NCBI GenBank assembly: GCA_009602725.1
Contig: WELB01000054.1
Coordinates: 262,342 to 318,397 of the forward strand
Length of the DNA stretch: 56,056 nucleotides
Direction: 5' to 3'
DNA from: Spirogloea muscicola
Lineage: Eukaryota; Streptophyta; Zygnematophyceae; Spirogloeales; Spirogloeaceae
A program made the position numbers and the translations under genes. How positions within the stretch are numbered: the stretch's first letter is position 1; every line of letters starts with the position of its first letter. The notes under the pieces are model-generated. The model did no database searches, had not been told where the DNA came from, and saw only the letters and a list, made by a program, of their open reading frames with translations. This document shows positions 20,618-33,200 of the stretch, piece after piece.

Positions 20618-22336
20618 TCAGTAACCTCGAGTCAGCAAGTGCAGGTCCGAGTAGCTAGAGGGCGGGAAGACGTCGCCCTGACGAAACCCGGAGGCAGCCG
20701 CCAGGGCGCGGCCGGCACGTAGGTGGACGGCAAACGCAAGAGACCGCTGGAGGGAAATGGCGAGGCGCATCCTGAACACCTGGGCGAGGGACCCGGCGAC
20801 GTGGAAGCCAGGCTGCTCGCCGTTCTGCCCCTGGCGACGGGCCACCGCACGACGAGCAAGGCGGTGAAGAAGGTCTAGCCACTTGGTCCCAAAGGCTCCG
20901 TGCACGTCGACGGCGAGTGGGACAAACTCGTCGCCTTCGGGGTGATCCGCGTACTTGAGTTCCTTGGCACCCGCCGCCAGGCGGACTGCATAGCCCGCCT
21001 CCTCGGATGAACGCTTGTCGCTGCTGGATACAACGCAGTCCGTAGTGACCACATCGGCAATGAGCCGGGGACCCCCGCCCAGCGCACTGGCGACGAGATC
21101 GGCCCGGCGGGTGTGAGGGCGGCCATCCGCTCCGACAGTCAGGGGCATGATGCCGGGGTGTTCCAGCGCCACGGTGTAGCCGGCCTCCACGAGAATGCCG
21201 TACATGGCGTTGCGCAACAGGTCGTGGGTGGCGGTCCGCTCCCCTCCTCGTGCGCACCTGAGCATGTGGGCAGCCAAATTCGCCGCGTCTGGGCTGCGCT
21301 CGCCGCACTCACATTGGTGTACCCCATTGAGGCAGGGTGGGTGGAGGCCGAGGAGGCGGTGGACCGCTGTACGGAAGACGTCGTCCTGCATGCGCAGCGC
21401 GTCATAGATAGGGAGCGCAGACAGCCAAGCTGCCGCACCAGGTGATGACGCCGAGTGTAGCCGCGCGCGGCCCCGGACGTCGGCCGGAGGCAGAAGTGCC
21501 AGCGCCTTGGTGAATGCGGCCGCATCGACCTCCGCCATGTAGCGAGCTTGGGCCCGGAGGTCGGCCGTGCGCGAGAGGTGCGCAAAGGGGACGGCCCGCG
21601 GCACCAGGGCGGGGTGGCCCGCCAGCAGCGCATCCCGGGCTGTGCGCAGCTCCACTTGGAAAGGCCACGCGCCGGTCTCGACGTCCGCCACTGCGGGCTC
21701 CAGGAGGCGACCCCCATGCCAGAGGAACCGCTGGGCCACCGAAGCCGCGACCTGTGACCAGCTCCCCAGGTAGGCTGCCTGGCAGGCACGAGCCAACGGC
21801 CGGCAGCCGAGACCCCCGCGGCTCACAGGCAGGGAGGCCTGTTGCACTGCGGCCTGCGTCTCCAGGAAGGCCGGGTGTTGGACCAGGGCCGCTGTGCTGG
21901 CCAGGATACCTGCATCAAAGGTCTCGTACACAGCCTGCGTCGCCGGGGAGGGGGGGAGTGTGCGCGCCAGGTACAGGGGACGTTGGGCAATGCAGCGCGT
22001 CAGCATGGCGAGCCCGAGCTGCATGTCATGCAGCTCAGGGAGGCGGGCCGCCGGCTTGAGGTGCTCCTGCAGCTTGCCGCGCAGCTGCTCCTCCACGAAG
22101 GCAGGTGAGCCCAAGGGAACCCCGAGGAGTGTGATGCCCCCGTCTGGCGTCNGGCTGCTCGCGCGCGCCGCCGCCACCGCCGCCGCCGCCGCCGTCGCCG
22201 CCTCGGCGCTTCTCACAGGTGCGCCCCCGTTCGTGCCCGCTGCGGCCTCCCTGCCGCCGGCATACCCTGCTGCGCAGACCGTGTCTTGGAGGGCTGTGCT
22301 GATGCCGGAGGCCGCAGCAGCAGCCGAGGCTGCCAT
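20618..22336 (-). CDS. LINE ORF, 3' half: zinc knuckle and restriction-like endonuclease (chimeric N-terminus)
   Basis: A 572-codon open frame, the longest in the window. From the C-terminus back: LLTRGY-stop; FRMRLAISLQRS; the endonuclease region (RRADLV, PRLIADVVTTD, AKELKYADHPEGDEFVPLAV, DVHGAFGTKWLDLL); a CCHC knuckle (HQCECGE, AAHMLRC); and the post-RT thumb (TLLGVPLGSPAFVEEQL, LPELHDMQLGLAMLTRCI). Reverse transcriptase motifs are absent. The first 60 or so residues are an Ala-rich stretch unlike the corresponding part of the 43.7-47.4 kb element, and the change occurs exactly at the ambiguous base 22152. This is therefore a 5'-deleted or rearranged element, or an assembly join. R-x-DLV...DVVTTD...K-ELKY fits the PD-(D/E)XK pattern of R2/NeSL-type elements by inference. 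Confidence 0.82.
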   Translation of the reverse strand: MAASAAAAASGISTALQDTVCAAGYAGGREAAAGTNGGAPVRSAEAATAAAAAVAAARASSXTPDGGITLLGVPLGSPAFVEEQLRGKLQEHLKPAARLPELHDMQLGLAMLTRCIAQRPLYLARTLPPSPATQAVYETFDAGILASTAALVQHPAFLETQAAVQQASLPVSRGGLGCRPLARACQAAYLGSWSQVAASVAQRFLWHGGRLLEPAVADVETGAWPFQVELRTARDALLAGHPALVPRAVPFAHLSRTADLRAQARYMAEVDAAAFTKALALLPPADVRGRARLHSASSPGAAAWLSALPIYDALRMQDDVFRTAVHRLLGLHPPCLNGVHQCECGERSPDAANLAAHMLRCARGGERTATHDLLRNAMYGILVEAGYTVALEHPGIMPLTVGADGRPHTRRADLVASALGGGPRLIADVVTTDCVVSSSDKRSSEEAGYAVRLAAGAKELKYADHPEGDEFVPLAVDVHGAFGTKWLDLLHRLARRAVARRQGQNGEQPGFHVAGSLAQVFRMRLAISLQRSLAFAVHLRAGRALAAASGFRQGDVFPPSSYSDLHLLTRGY

Positions 22337-23007
22337 TGAGGCAACAGCTGCCCCTCCGCGGTCGCGCGCTGCCGTCTCTTAAGGCTGACTCCTCCCGCGA
22401 AAGCCACTTATAGTGTGACGCACGCGGCCATTTGGCAAGATGTCATGAGATCTTGGCGTGGCTTCCGCGTCAGTGAGCTCGTCAGATAGATCCACCGGTG
22501 GCCGCTTAAGTGTCGTGCAGTCGCACGCGCTCAAATAGCTAGCATAGAGTCGCTGGCCCTGAATTGCCCCCTCCATGGACCTGCCACGGGCTCTAAGACA
22601 CCAAGAGACAGGAAGTGGCTGAACATGAAGTGGTCAACGTCGTCGCCTTGCATACTGACGTTGTCCACTTGATGGCAAGTCGCTTCTCGCCATGGATGCT
22701 CCATTGAATTGCTCCGTGGTAGTACCTTCACGGCTGTGTGTCTGTAGTAAGCCGAGAGCTTGCGGTCAATCGGACACCCTCTGTATGCGGCAAAAGCTTT
22801 GACACATCAAAGTCCAAGCCTGCTTGTGTCCGTATTGATTTGTTGGCTCGTGAGGGGGCTGTTCAGAAGTCTAATACAAGGCTGTGCTGCTCAAAGAAGC
22901 ACACGCTCAGACAGGCCAGGCTGCCGTCTAAGAAGCTCATTCATATGGTAAATCACTGCAAGTAATTTGTCGGGCTAGTGACGGTGTTCTGAGGAGGGGT
23001 TTGGTTG
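22337..23007. other. No gene recognised; upstream region of the dehydrogenase
   Basis: Spacer between LINE and host gene. A plus-strand open stretch around 22738-22950 ends in a good donor (ATATG|GTAAAT), but its frame does not join the first dehydrogenase exon at the nearby CAG acceptor, so I do not call it an exon. It may hold the promoter and 5' UTR. Confidence 0.35.
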
Positions 23008-26000
23008 ATGACCACAATTGCAGGCGGCCACAAGCACCCTCCGCCGCGTGTGCCGATTGTGCTAGCGGAGGAGTTGCCGCCGCGCCACACACAGCTGGAT
23101 GCTCTTCGTGGCAGCAGGTACTCTCTCAGCTCCTCACGAGGTTGCCAATCGCCTATTAATGTCTGCACAGCGGTGCAGAGCTTGGCGGTGCCCCTTAATC
23201 ACGCTGTGAGCTGTGGCTCCTGGGTCTGGTCGTTTGGAGTCCGAGTCTTTGAGTCAACAGCCTGGAGCTTAGGGAGCAATGCAATGCAGTGTTTGCCTTT
23301 CATGATTCTTAAAGACAGAAAGGGCGAGCCTGGGGTAGGCAGCCATGCGTTTGATTGCAGTAGTTCAACAAGCAAGGCGCTCCATTTTACCTCGCACAGC
23401 CAGAGGGAGTTTGTCTCCTTCTGATCTATTGACGATTTCAGTGGACTGCTGTCTGAGAGCAGCCAGGTGCGTCCCTTTGACGTCGTTGTGATTGGCGGAG
23501 GCGCCACTGGCAGTGGCGTGGCTGTGGATGCTGCAACCAGGTCACGCCCCACTGTCCGTCTGACATCTCCCAGAGCTGGAATTTAGATGGCTACTTGCAT
23601 CTGCAGCTTCATATGGGAAAAGGTGGTGTGCACATTGTGCTCCGAGCTTCTTAGGAGCTCGCACCAGTACTTGCAGGCGAGAACATGGTCTTTCCAAACA
23701 TATTGCCTGAGTACAAAGCCTGAGGTCGCTGAGAGGTCAAAGCTGGGGTACTGGAAAGGCTGTGATGGACACCTGCAGAGCTTACTATTGCATATACGAG
23801 CGAGCTGCAGGGGCCTTCGTGTGGCTTTGGTGGAGCGTGAGGACTTTGGAGCGGGGACTTCCTCGCGTAGCACTAAGCTCGTCCATGGAGGTCGTCACTC
23901 ATGAGCAGACTAGTAGGAGCTAAGGCCATACAGTGCTTATGCCAACCTCCTCCATGAGTAAATGTCAAAACATGTTGCTCACAGAATGTCGTGTCTATCA
24001 GGGGTCAGGTACCTAGAGAAGGCGTTCTTCCAGCTGGACTTGGGCCAGTTAAAGCTCGTCTACCACGCGCTTGCTGAGCGAGCAAATATTCTGAGGAACG
24101 CTCCCCACCTGACCTCTGCTCTGCCTACAATGACGCCCTGCTACTCCTGGTGGCAGGTGCCCTACTATTGGGTGGGCCTCAAGGTATAAGCTCACATTCA
24201 TGCACTACACATAGATGGAGATTGCAGTACGTGCAATCGCTATGGCTGCTCAGGTTCAGTTTAAGCTTTGTGGAAAGTAGAGCTTGCTTCGAATAATTCA
24301 TTGTCAACAATGATATATGTAGTGCATGTAGGGTGCGGAGGGCATGTATAAGGTCCGAGTTCTCAGGCACATGTGAGATCCTTCAGAGTCCACTTAATTA
24401 CCTAGGGAGTACAGGCGTATGACCTGGTGGCAGGGCAGAAGATGCTGCATCTGTCGCGGTTCTGCACGGCCAAGGAGTCGCTTGAGGCGTTCCCCACGCT
24501 GGCTCCAGTAGCCTCTGGGACCAACTCCCTCAAGGGCACAGTGGTCTACTATGATGGCCAGATGGATGACTCCAGGCTCAACGTTGCCCTTGCCTGTACG
24601 GCTGCTCTTGCAGTACGTATTACTGCCATCCTTGCTTGCGGCCTATCTGGCTAGGCAACATGTCAGTCTTTCAGATCAAGCTGTCGCTGGATGATAAAGT
24701 AGCACAAACACCTCTCGCTCTCTGTGACTCGCCCTTTTGACTTCGTCACTTCTTCGGTCCCTTCACTTGCTTTTTCGCATGTATAGGCTATTTAACCACT
24801 TTGTCGTGTCTAGAAACCGCTGTGAGACCAGCCAGTTGGTAAATAATTGAGTTGGCAGTGCTTCTGCATTACACCAGTGTAGTCTTGAGCTAGGAAAGGC
24901 CGCTCCATAACCATTGTCAGCAGGGTAGTATCAGATGGGCAAGAGGGGAAAAGCAAAGGCTATCGCTTGCTAAGTAGAAGTAGCAGCAGGAAGCCGCAGA
25001 GCAGCTTGTTGCTCACACCTATGTGCTTGTCTCTGTATTTGACAACTTATGCACTCGACATTTGCTGCTGGTAGGGTGCAGCAGTACTAAATCATGCAGA
25101 GGTCATTGGGCTTCGCAAGAACGATATGACCGGCACAGTAAACGGCGTCCAAGTCCGTGACTGCCTTGGTGGAGGAGTTTTCAGTGTCTACGCCAAGGTT
25201 GTCATCAACGCGGCTGGACCCTTCTGTGACAGGTGATTTTTGGTACAATATGCTTGTACACTCCCACTAAAGCATGCAATATTGCTGGACCCTTACAGTA
25301 TGTGTTACCAGCTTGATATCAGTCTGTAATTAGAGTTAGGCATCACAGTAAGGCCAATCTCAGTAGGCATGAAGTGATGCCACCGACAACCACTATAGCT
25401 TGACTCCTCAAGCTGACTTGTCCGCTTGATGCCAGCGTGCGGCAGATGGCAGACCCCAGTGCACCACCAATGATTGAGGGCAGCTCAGGAGTACATGTTG
25501 TACTGCCAGACTACTACAGCCCTAATAATATGGGCTTGATTGTGCCCAAGACGAAAGATGGACGAGTGGTATTTATGCTTCCATGGCAAGGCAAGACTTT
25601 AGCAGGCACCACAGACTCCAGTGCTGCTATCACAATGCGACCAGAGCCCAAGGAAGATGAAATTGAGTTCATTCTTGATGCTATAGGTGATTACCTCACA
25701 GTGAAGGTAAGAGTGCACCGAATTTAGTACAGGAGAGGCTGGTATAGGTAACAAATTGAAGAATGAATGTAGTTTTTTCCTGTGCAGTCAGCAGTTGCTG
25801 CCATGACCTTCTACTTCTGTGCTGATTATCCTGATGCGTATATCAAAGGACATAGCTTACCCATGTGTGCCTGGCTTCAGGTGAGAAGGTCTGACGTGCT
25901 GTCTGCATGGAGTGGGATTCGCCCTCTGGCCACTGATCCCAATGCAGTAGAGACGGCCAATATTTTGAGGGATCATGTGGTAGCTGTGGGTGATGACAAG

Positions 26001-27064
26001 CTTGTAACCATCACAGGCGGCAAATGGACAACGTACCGCAGGTCAGATTCAATGTGCACTGCTCAGTACCTGATGTAAGCTGCCTGGTGATGCACAGGCT
26101 TGGCTGTCAAGTAGGTCCAACCCAACTGCTCTTTTCTCTTCCAGCTGCTGATCAACGTATCTCATTGGTCATTACATGGGCAGCATGGCTGAAGATGCAC
26201 TGGATGCAGCCATCAAGGCAGGCCGCTTGGAGCCCTCAAGCCACTGTGTCACAGAGCACGTGCCCTTGGTGGGCGCTGAGGACTACACACCGGCGCTCTT
26301 CACGCAGCTAACGCAGCAGTATGTACGCATGAAAAGATCCAAAGTATCCAATCGGCTTGTACCCGGCATCATGGACACTGCCGCTGCCAGTCACCTGGCG
26401 CGGGCTTATGGAGATCGAGCACATGTAGTTGCCGGCATTGCCCAGGTTTGAATTGCCTTCCAGCCATTGATCTTGTTGGAGGACTGTGCTCATTGATGTG
26501 CTCAGAGGTAGAGCCAGTTAGGTCTTGCGTGAAGCAGCCAATCTTGAAGACAGAATAGCAACATTTCTGCTCTCATAGGGTGCTCAAGGTCCCCAATCTG
26601 AGGGACTATGATCAATGACGTGTGTCCTGGATACGCTCCCAGTCTTTCAGTCTCGACTGACCAGAATAGAGATTGTTGAAGTTGTAGCCAAGACCTGATT
26701 AACAGATCCCAAGCGAGATCTCATGTGTATCTGCCTTTTGCAGAATGAAGGCCTCGGGAAGAGGCTAGCCCACGGCTACCCTGTCCTTGAGGCTGAGGTA
26801 GCATACACAGCAAGGCAGGAGTACTGCGAAACAGCTGTGGATTTTCTGGCGAGAAGGTCTCGGCTGGCCTTCCTGGACACACATGCAGCTAGCACTGCAC
26901 TGCCCCGCGTTGTTGAGATTCTGGCAGCTGAGCATCACTGGGGGAGCAGGAGACAGAAGGAAGAGCTGGCAGAAGGCACCAAGTTTTTGAGGACATTCAA
27001 AGCAGCGGAGAATGCAAAATTTGTGGATGGAAAGCATGGCCTTGGCCATCTCTGGCCTTCGTGA
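23008..27064 (+). CDS. FAD-dependent glycerol-3-phosphate dehydrogenase, mitochondrial (SDP6 type), ten exons
   Basis: Oxidises glycerol-3-phosphate to dihydroxyacetone phosphate and passes electrons to ubiquinone. Exons: 23008-23117, 23442-23540, 23811-23890, 24002-24183, 24415-24612, 25075-25232, 25436-25706, 25881-26041, 26184-26445, 26744-27064; all borders are GT-AG and all phases agree, giving 613 aa. Landmarks: [20 protein letters not shown] (FAD dinucleotide fold), [84 protein letters not shown] and [17 protein letters not shown], then the C-terminal domain [31 protein letters not shown]. No EF hands, as in plants. The N-terminus is short and lacks a clear presequence; a further 5' exon ending before the CAG at 23021-23023 is possible. 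Confidence 0.95.
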
Positions 27065-27389
27065 TCTGGAGCATCATTGTGTATGCAGCGGAGCACTCTC
27101 AGCGGGGTGGCATTGTGTGCCCGCTTGCAGAAGACCAGATTTATGTTACACAACTGCCAGATGGGACCCGTTAACTGTAGATAGAATCATACCTGCTGGC
27201 TGACTTCGAGCAGAGGTAGAGAATAAAAGAATTGAGCATCCAACCTGGATGCATTTGTACAGATTGACATGCTACGCCCGCTTTCTGTGACAGTTTTGGA
27301 CCTACACAGGAGCAACAGCTCAACAACAAAATTACTGCCCAACCTACCTAGTGTGCAATCCTGACAGATGTAAGCATATACGAGCGGAA
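27065..27389. other. Convergent 3' flanks
   Basis: About 325 bases between the stop of the dehydrogenase (+) and the stop of the Tim17-like gene (-). No other signal seen. Confidence 0.4.
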
Positions 27390-28609
27390 TCATGTAGCTC
27401 TGCTGCGTCCACTGCCTGAGATCTCCAAGAGGCCTCGACTTTGCACAGTCAGCTGCCTCCTTTTGCTGTCCTCCTCGAGTTCCTCCTGCCGCCTCCTGGT
27501 CTGCTCCTCGTCAAAAATCTTCACTGGCAGCCAGTCAGGCCATCTCCACGTGTCACCCTCGTGTAGATGTTGACCAGGGACTTCGTCGGACAACATGGCA
27601 GTCAGGCGACGCAAGCGCATCTCCTGAAGTTCCAAGTAGCCCCACTGAGCTCCGGTTCCCACGCCCGCAAACAACAAGGCCATAGGCAACATACGAGCTC
27701 GACCACCTGTTATTGACCAAGCCGACAAAATGTCACGCCTCTGTAAGAATGGCTAGATTAGGGTGCACTGCAGATCATTATACATGTTTTGCAAGGGTAC
27801 AGCCTGCACTGCAACTCCTGCTCTGCTTTTGCGACATACATTCAGAGGAACAGAGAGGCTTCCTTATATGGAAGGCTTGTCCTCTTTGATGAGCGGAATA
27901 ACAACATAACGACAATGCCTACCCGAGAGGCTGCTGCACCATCATGCAACGAGCCATGCAGACGTGTCTGCAAGCATGGTGTGCTTGCAGACAAGCTTTC
28001 CTACTTGTACCTTGAATGCCACCAAGGGCTGCTCCGCTGGCAAGACCGGCCAGGAAACTGTCGCCCAAATTGTTGGGCTGAGTGAATCGCAATTCCCGCA
28101 CTAACTCTTGCATGGCTGCATCATCCAAGTTGAATGTTGCTGTGCGTGATGCAACAACGGTGTGCCACTCGCGAATTCCCAGCAGCCACAGCCTGTCACG
28201 GTGAGCAGGCAGCAGCTAGCACCAGTTGCCTAAAGTGGCACAAGAGGAAGCCTGTGCCAGGAGAGCGCGCAACAGCAGCAACAAAGTCACACTTACCAGA
28301 AAACATGGCCGTGGCAATAACGAAATTTGAGGCGACGGCAACAGTAGCAGGCGCCAGAGTCCTTCCGTGAAGTGCGCCGCCCACGAGGCCACAGCCCAGC
28401 CCCGCAAGTGCTGCATCAAGCAAAGCCATGCACGCGAGAACGGACGAGCACACCGCACTGTGAGACCATGGCAGCGAAGCCGCACCTCTGGCTGCGCGTG
28501 CGGAAGCAGGGCCAAGAGGGGGCTCACCGCCGGCAACGGTGCGGCCGAGGATGCGGGCCTGCCAGCCCGCGCTGCCGTCGTAGTCAGCCGGCCGCCGGTG
28601 TGCCGCCAT
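27390..28609 (-). CDS. Small polytopic membrane protein, Tim17/Tim22/Tim23-like (tentative), three exons
   Basis: Exons on the minus strand: 28609-28297, 28139-28011 and 27706-27390, with consistent phases, 252 aa. Residues 1-30 are polar (RRPADYDGSAGWQARILGRT). Then come Gly/Ala-rich hydrophobic segments: VLACMALLDAALAGLGCGLV, TVAVASNFVIATAMF, SFLAGLASGAALGGIQGGRA and MLPMALLFAGVGTGAQWGYL. The end is charged and helical (DEEQTRRRQEELEEDSKRRQ). The GxxxG-rich helix pairs and the size resemble Tim17-superfamily proteins of mitochondrial or plastid membranes, but no signature motif settles it. An intron could also be removed inside exon 1 (donor GGCG|GTGAGC), but its frame does not rejoin, so I keep exon 1 continuous. 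Confidence 0.6.
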
Positions 28610-28832
28610 GCCCAGCTCAGGCTCGGCGCCAGGGCAGGGCTGTGGCCCCGGTGTCGCCACGGGAACAGCGGCAGTAGGGGGAAGGGGTGTCACAAGCAAG
28701 CAGCACGATGAGGACAGTGCTGCTTGCTCCCAGGGCGGCGGATGTCGTCGCAGCCGCCGCCGGGCTCGCCGACGGCGCCGACTTCTGGTGCTGTTGCTGT
28801 TGCTGTAGCTGTAAGAAAGTGGCTCTCCCGAA

Positions 28833-28852
28833 GGGTTTAGGTTTAGGGGGTG
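28833..28852 (+). promoter_or_regulatory. Telomere-like motif upstream of the Tim17-like gene
   Basis: GGGTTTAGGTTTAGGGGG lies about 220 bases upstream of the Tim17-like start codon on the opposite strand. It may be a telo-box-type promoter element, as at 3397, or a small interstitial telomeric remnant. Degenerate. Confidence 0.3.
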
Positions 28853-28889
28853 CGGGCTGTCAATAGCCAGGCCGTAAGAAAGATGGCGC

Positions 28890-29240
28890 GCCCTTAGACA
28901 AGATAGGCTGGCCAAGCCAGCCCAAAAAGAATGGACATTATCCAAAGCCAAAAAGAGGTGCCGGTAAAGAGTTGACAAGGTTCGAAGGGGCCGAAAAGCG
29001 AGTGCTATGAGGTCTAGAAGTGAGCTCTTCCGAAAGGGAAGAGCAACCAGCTAAGGTGCCACCAGCTAAGGCTCGACCAGCTTTCTGGTGCAAAGCATGA
29101 ACCTGAGCTCGCTGCAAACCGGCTGACACACGACGTTGGAAAAACGACAAATAGGCTGACGACATGCCCATCTCGGCTGGCTTATCCTCACGTCGTGCAT
29201 ACCCTAGACTTGCAATGTTCTCAAGTAGAGTATGGAAACG
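28890..29240 (-). mobile_element. LINE 3' fragment, divergent subfamily
   Basis: The reverse strand encodes LENIASLGYARR, MGMSSAYLSFFQRRVSAGLQ and RAQVHALHQKAGRALAGGTL, the same subfamily as the copies at 9.8-10.2 kb and 53.9-54.2 kb. It ends in a hairpin module (GGCTGGC-CAA-GCCAGCC at 28906-28922). Confidence 0.7.
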
Positions 29241-29419
29241 AGGATCCTTTTAGCCAAAGGTGTCAAATCACGGCTGGTTAGAGGTGATCGCTACGGGGAT
29301 AGTGGACTGCAGCTTTCTCTGCTCTGCACTACCCACTGCGTGGCCAGCGATGTGGGTAGATGCTGGACTCTTGTACGCCTCTGTCACAACGACATCAACC
29401 AAGGCTCGTGGACCTCAAA

Positions 29420-29780
29420 GGGGGACAAGGGCTGTGAAAAGCCAGCCCAGAAAGGATAAACAGGGGTCAAAGGGCCGATAAAAGGGCTGAGCTTTAGGGA
29501 TCAAGAGCGCTGGTGGGAGAAGCTCATGTAAAGAGGTGGCGACTGCTGTAAAAAGAAGATGCAACTAACTGAGATTGACTCTTTCAGTAGAGGGCGATGG
29601 CTGTGATTGGCCAGCCCAAAGAAGAAAACGAACACAGTACGAAGGGGACACAGAAGCGGATACAGCGACTCAAGTGGCCACTGGGTGCTCAAATATCCCC
29701 TGTTGAGCAGCCGTAGGTCAGACAAACTAGTCTCCGGGTAGCAGGTTGGAAGAGCTCTTTCTCCTGATCGGGTCCTCGCG
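29420..29780 (-). mobile_element. LINE 3' end with 3' UTR hairpins
   Basis: SLSDLRLLNRGY on the reverse strand (about 29735-29690) is the LINE C-terminus; the stop is lost and the frame reads on. Hairpin units follow at 29599-29618 and 29429-29448. The 29.8-30.1 kb stretch upstream is open on the minus strand but unrecognised. Confidence 0.6.
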
Positions 29781-30272
29781 TGACCAGTCTGTCAGGCCAC
29801 CAGCCTTGGAGGCACCAGCAGAGGAAAGATGAAAGAAGTGGGCAGTGGTTATAAACGCCCCAGCCCAATTCTTGAAGGAGGCGGGCATAAGGTGCAGCCT
29901 GGCCAGGCAAGGCGGTCGCTCCAGGCTCCTCCCGGCTCCAGGCTGCGGCAAGGCCACCCCCCGCTTGCCAAGAATGGCTAGCCGCAAACCCTGCAGCATA
30001 AGTCGCCAACCCCTTTGTGCAGCTCCCTGGCCTAGTAACACTGCTGAACCACTGGCACAGACAGGCTCCCTCCTCCCTTCCTGCATAATGAGGTCAACGT
30101 CAGTGCTTGACTATGACAAGCACTGAAGAGATTCCTGACAACAGTCTCAATGCATGATGGTTTTGGATGCTGCTGGAAGCGATATTAGACAGCTCTTGGC
30201 AATCTTTTGTGTGGCCTCATACCTAAGCGCCAAGGCACATATGAATGCCTCGAAGTCATTGGATTCTCGTAG

Positions 30273-33200
30273 CTAAATGAACGTGCGCAGAAAGACTTCC
30301 ATCGCTTCATCATGACGATGCCTTTTCTCCACCTCTGCAGCTTCTATGAGATCTGCTTGACTGATCTTCCTCTTCACCTCCTCACGCAGTGCCGCCTGGT
30401 CGAGTAACATCAACAAGGTCAAACGACCGTCAAAACATCATGCCAGTGATGTAAAGGACGTTATTCTGGCATTAAAAAGTCATCCTAGAGAGGTGTTACC
30501 TTAGCAGCCGCACGAACTGTTGCAGAACTAATGGGACTGCTGGTGAATTCGAAACGTCGCCCCAATTCCTCAAAGTCCACATCTTCAGACAGTGGCACCT
30601 GCACATTCGCATCCTCTTGTGAGCCCGTATGACTATATGACGACTTCTTCCCAAGATGGAACATCAAGATGGTGATGGTGCGCTCAGCCATTGCAAACAT
30701 GTAGTTTGCAGGTAAACCTTTGCAGGCAGAAGTGTACGCCACATGCGGGCACGAACAGCCGCATCTGGTTGCTTGAACTCTACAACATGCTTCAGCCGCC
30801 TGACCAACTCGGAATCCAGACGGTGAATCATCCCTGCCTGCAGACGTGTGGCAGCTTCATTAGCCAGGTGGCTCCTTCAGGGCCAAGAGCTGCACAGAGC
30901 CTGATTTCGGCACAGGGGCATAATGATGCAGCTGTCAAGTCACATGCTGCTGCTGCTACTGCTGCATACAACTGGCTAACCTTGCATCCCAGCTTCTACT
31001 TAGCAAGCACTGAGTTGCATCAAGAGCCCAAGCCGTCCAGCCAGCCTTAAATGTGGAGTAAACCTGTGCATGATTTGCAATCAAGATGCAGAGCCCCGGA
31101 AAGCGCTCAAGCTCATGGAGGACAAGCCCTATTGCTCGTGGGGCCCAGACAGATACACTGCCAATGCTTCCCTCCTCCTCAGATGCCATTATCTACATGT
31201 GAGTAACAGGTCTTAATCAAAGGGAGACTCAGGTTGTTGCAGCAATTCATTAGTAGCTTAACAAGCACTTGACATGCAAAGTACAGCCCTACATTGAAGC
31301 GCACTGAACTTGACCAACCAACCAAAGCAACTTCTTGCCCCATAGGAAGTTGAGTACATCTTAATGAATTGCAGAGATATCATGAGAAGGCTGAAGGTAA
31401 GTTGCACCTGAAAATCGTCGAGAACAAGGACAGCATCCATGAGGCGAGCATCTTTGAAGACTGCTCCAATGCTACTGCCCTTTTCTCCACCTTCTCGCAC
31501 CAGTAGCTGAGCACAATTAACCACCTGGACCACATCGCAATCCATCTACAACTGAAACTCGAGACAAAGAAGCCCATACTGGCCACAACCACTGAGCTCG
31601 ACTTGGCTAATCATCGAATGGGCCACACAGGCAATGCTTTACACAAGCATTCAATGTAGCGAACGAAGCAGAAATCAACCTATCTTGCATGTCCTTGTGC
31701 CATTTGCAGAAGTCTCAAGCAAAGGGGAAGATTGCCTTGAGTGGCCGACCAAGCTCAAAACCAAGAGCAGCAGCAGCTGACGACTTTCCAGTGCCGTGTG
31801 CGCCCCAGAACAAGCACGCCGCCCCAAGGCGGCTGTTATCAAACTCCCATTGGCCTACCAGCACCCCCCTGGCCTTCTCAAACTCCACCAATGCCGCCAT
31901 GCTGGCACGCAAGCTGGTGCTGAGCTGCAGGCTATCGAGGCCGGTGGTGGGCACCACCCGATGACTGAATGACTTCATCTGCCACAAACAGGGGGACAAC
32001 GCCAGCATCAAAGTTTTGATGCCCAGGGCTGCTGGAATAAGTAGCCAAGACCCAGCGAGTGGCAAAAGGAATGGGCCCAACTGTGGCCAAGTATGAAGCT
32101 GAGTGCGTCCCTGGCTCTCAGATCTCAACATGATGATATGCCAGGATCGCCTGGCACGTCACTATGACTCGGTTTTGGGGGGATTGGTCGAGACCGAGGA
32201 CCGGAGCTTTCAAAACGTACTGATAATGACCGCAAGAGGCACGGAGCTGACACAAACGTAGAGGCGAGCCCATACCTGGAGGCTGCCCCTCATCTGGAGA
32301 CTGCATCCCTCCGTGATATCAGCCATAGTGACGAGCGGCTTGGCGGCATCCCGTGATATAGCTTGCAGAAGAGCACTCATTGCTGCATTCTTGATGTAGC
32401 CTCCTGTCAGCTCGTACCTGTGGGACGAAGGACCAGCTTCAGCTCTGCACCACAACAGATCAAGGTGCATTGCAATCCTGACAGCAGATTCTTCCAGGCC
32501 ATCTCTAGCTATGGTAGGAGATGCTGCTTGCCGGGAGCCAGATGCTCTCTAGTAGCAATTACCAACCTCAGGGCTATCAGGTCCCAGTCAATGTCAAGAC
32601 TAAGGGGCAAGCGGGCTGTTACAAGCTTCCAGATCTTCCGCCTCTGTATGTGATCTGGGGGGCGAAACTCACTCACGCACCTGCCAGGTGACCAGCAAGG
32701 AGCCCCTTTTCAGAGCAAAGTGAGTGTTCAGTGCAGCTGCAACTACTTGTAGCTATCAAGATAGCATGCAAAGATAGCACTGCAATACAAGGCCACTAAT
32801 GAGGTCCTGACCCAAGCCTAAGAGCCAACTTATCCAGTAGATTTGCAGATTTGCAATTTTTAGGTTTGCAACAACATAGGCACAAGCTAGTGCAGTATCA
32901 TCACTTGGCTTTACATTATTCGCCGATGCATGGCTTCGTCAAGATCAAGGGGCCGGTTGGTGGCAAGCATGATGATGCCTTCGTGCTTCTCAATCTCAGT
33001 GAGCAGGGAGCTCAAAACCGCGTCTCCCCCCTTCTCCCTCTGAGTACTTGCAGGAAGCAGACAATGAGCATGCCTTCAGACTTTCTGCAATTGCAAGACA
33101 GCCTGAGGAGCTGCTCATGAGTGAAAGACCATAAGCAGGAGAAGCAGTAAGAGCAATGCGCACCTGAGCAAAGATGGCTTCACACTCGTCGAAGAAAAGA

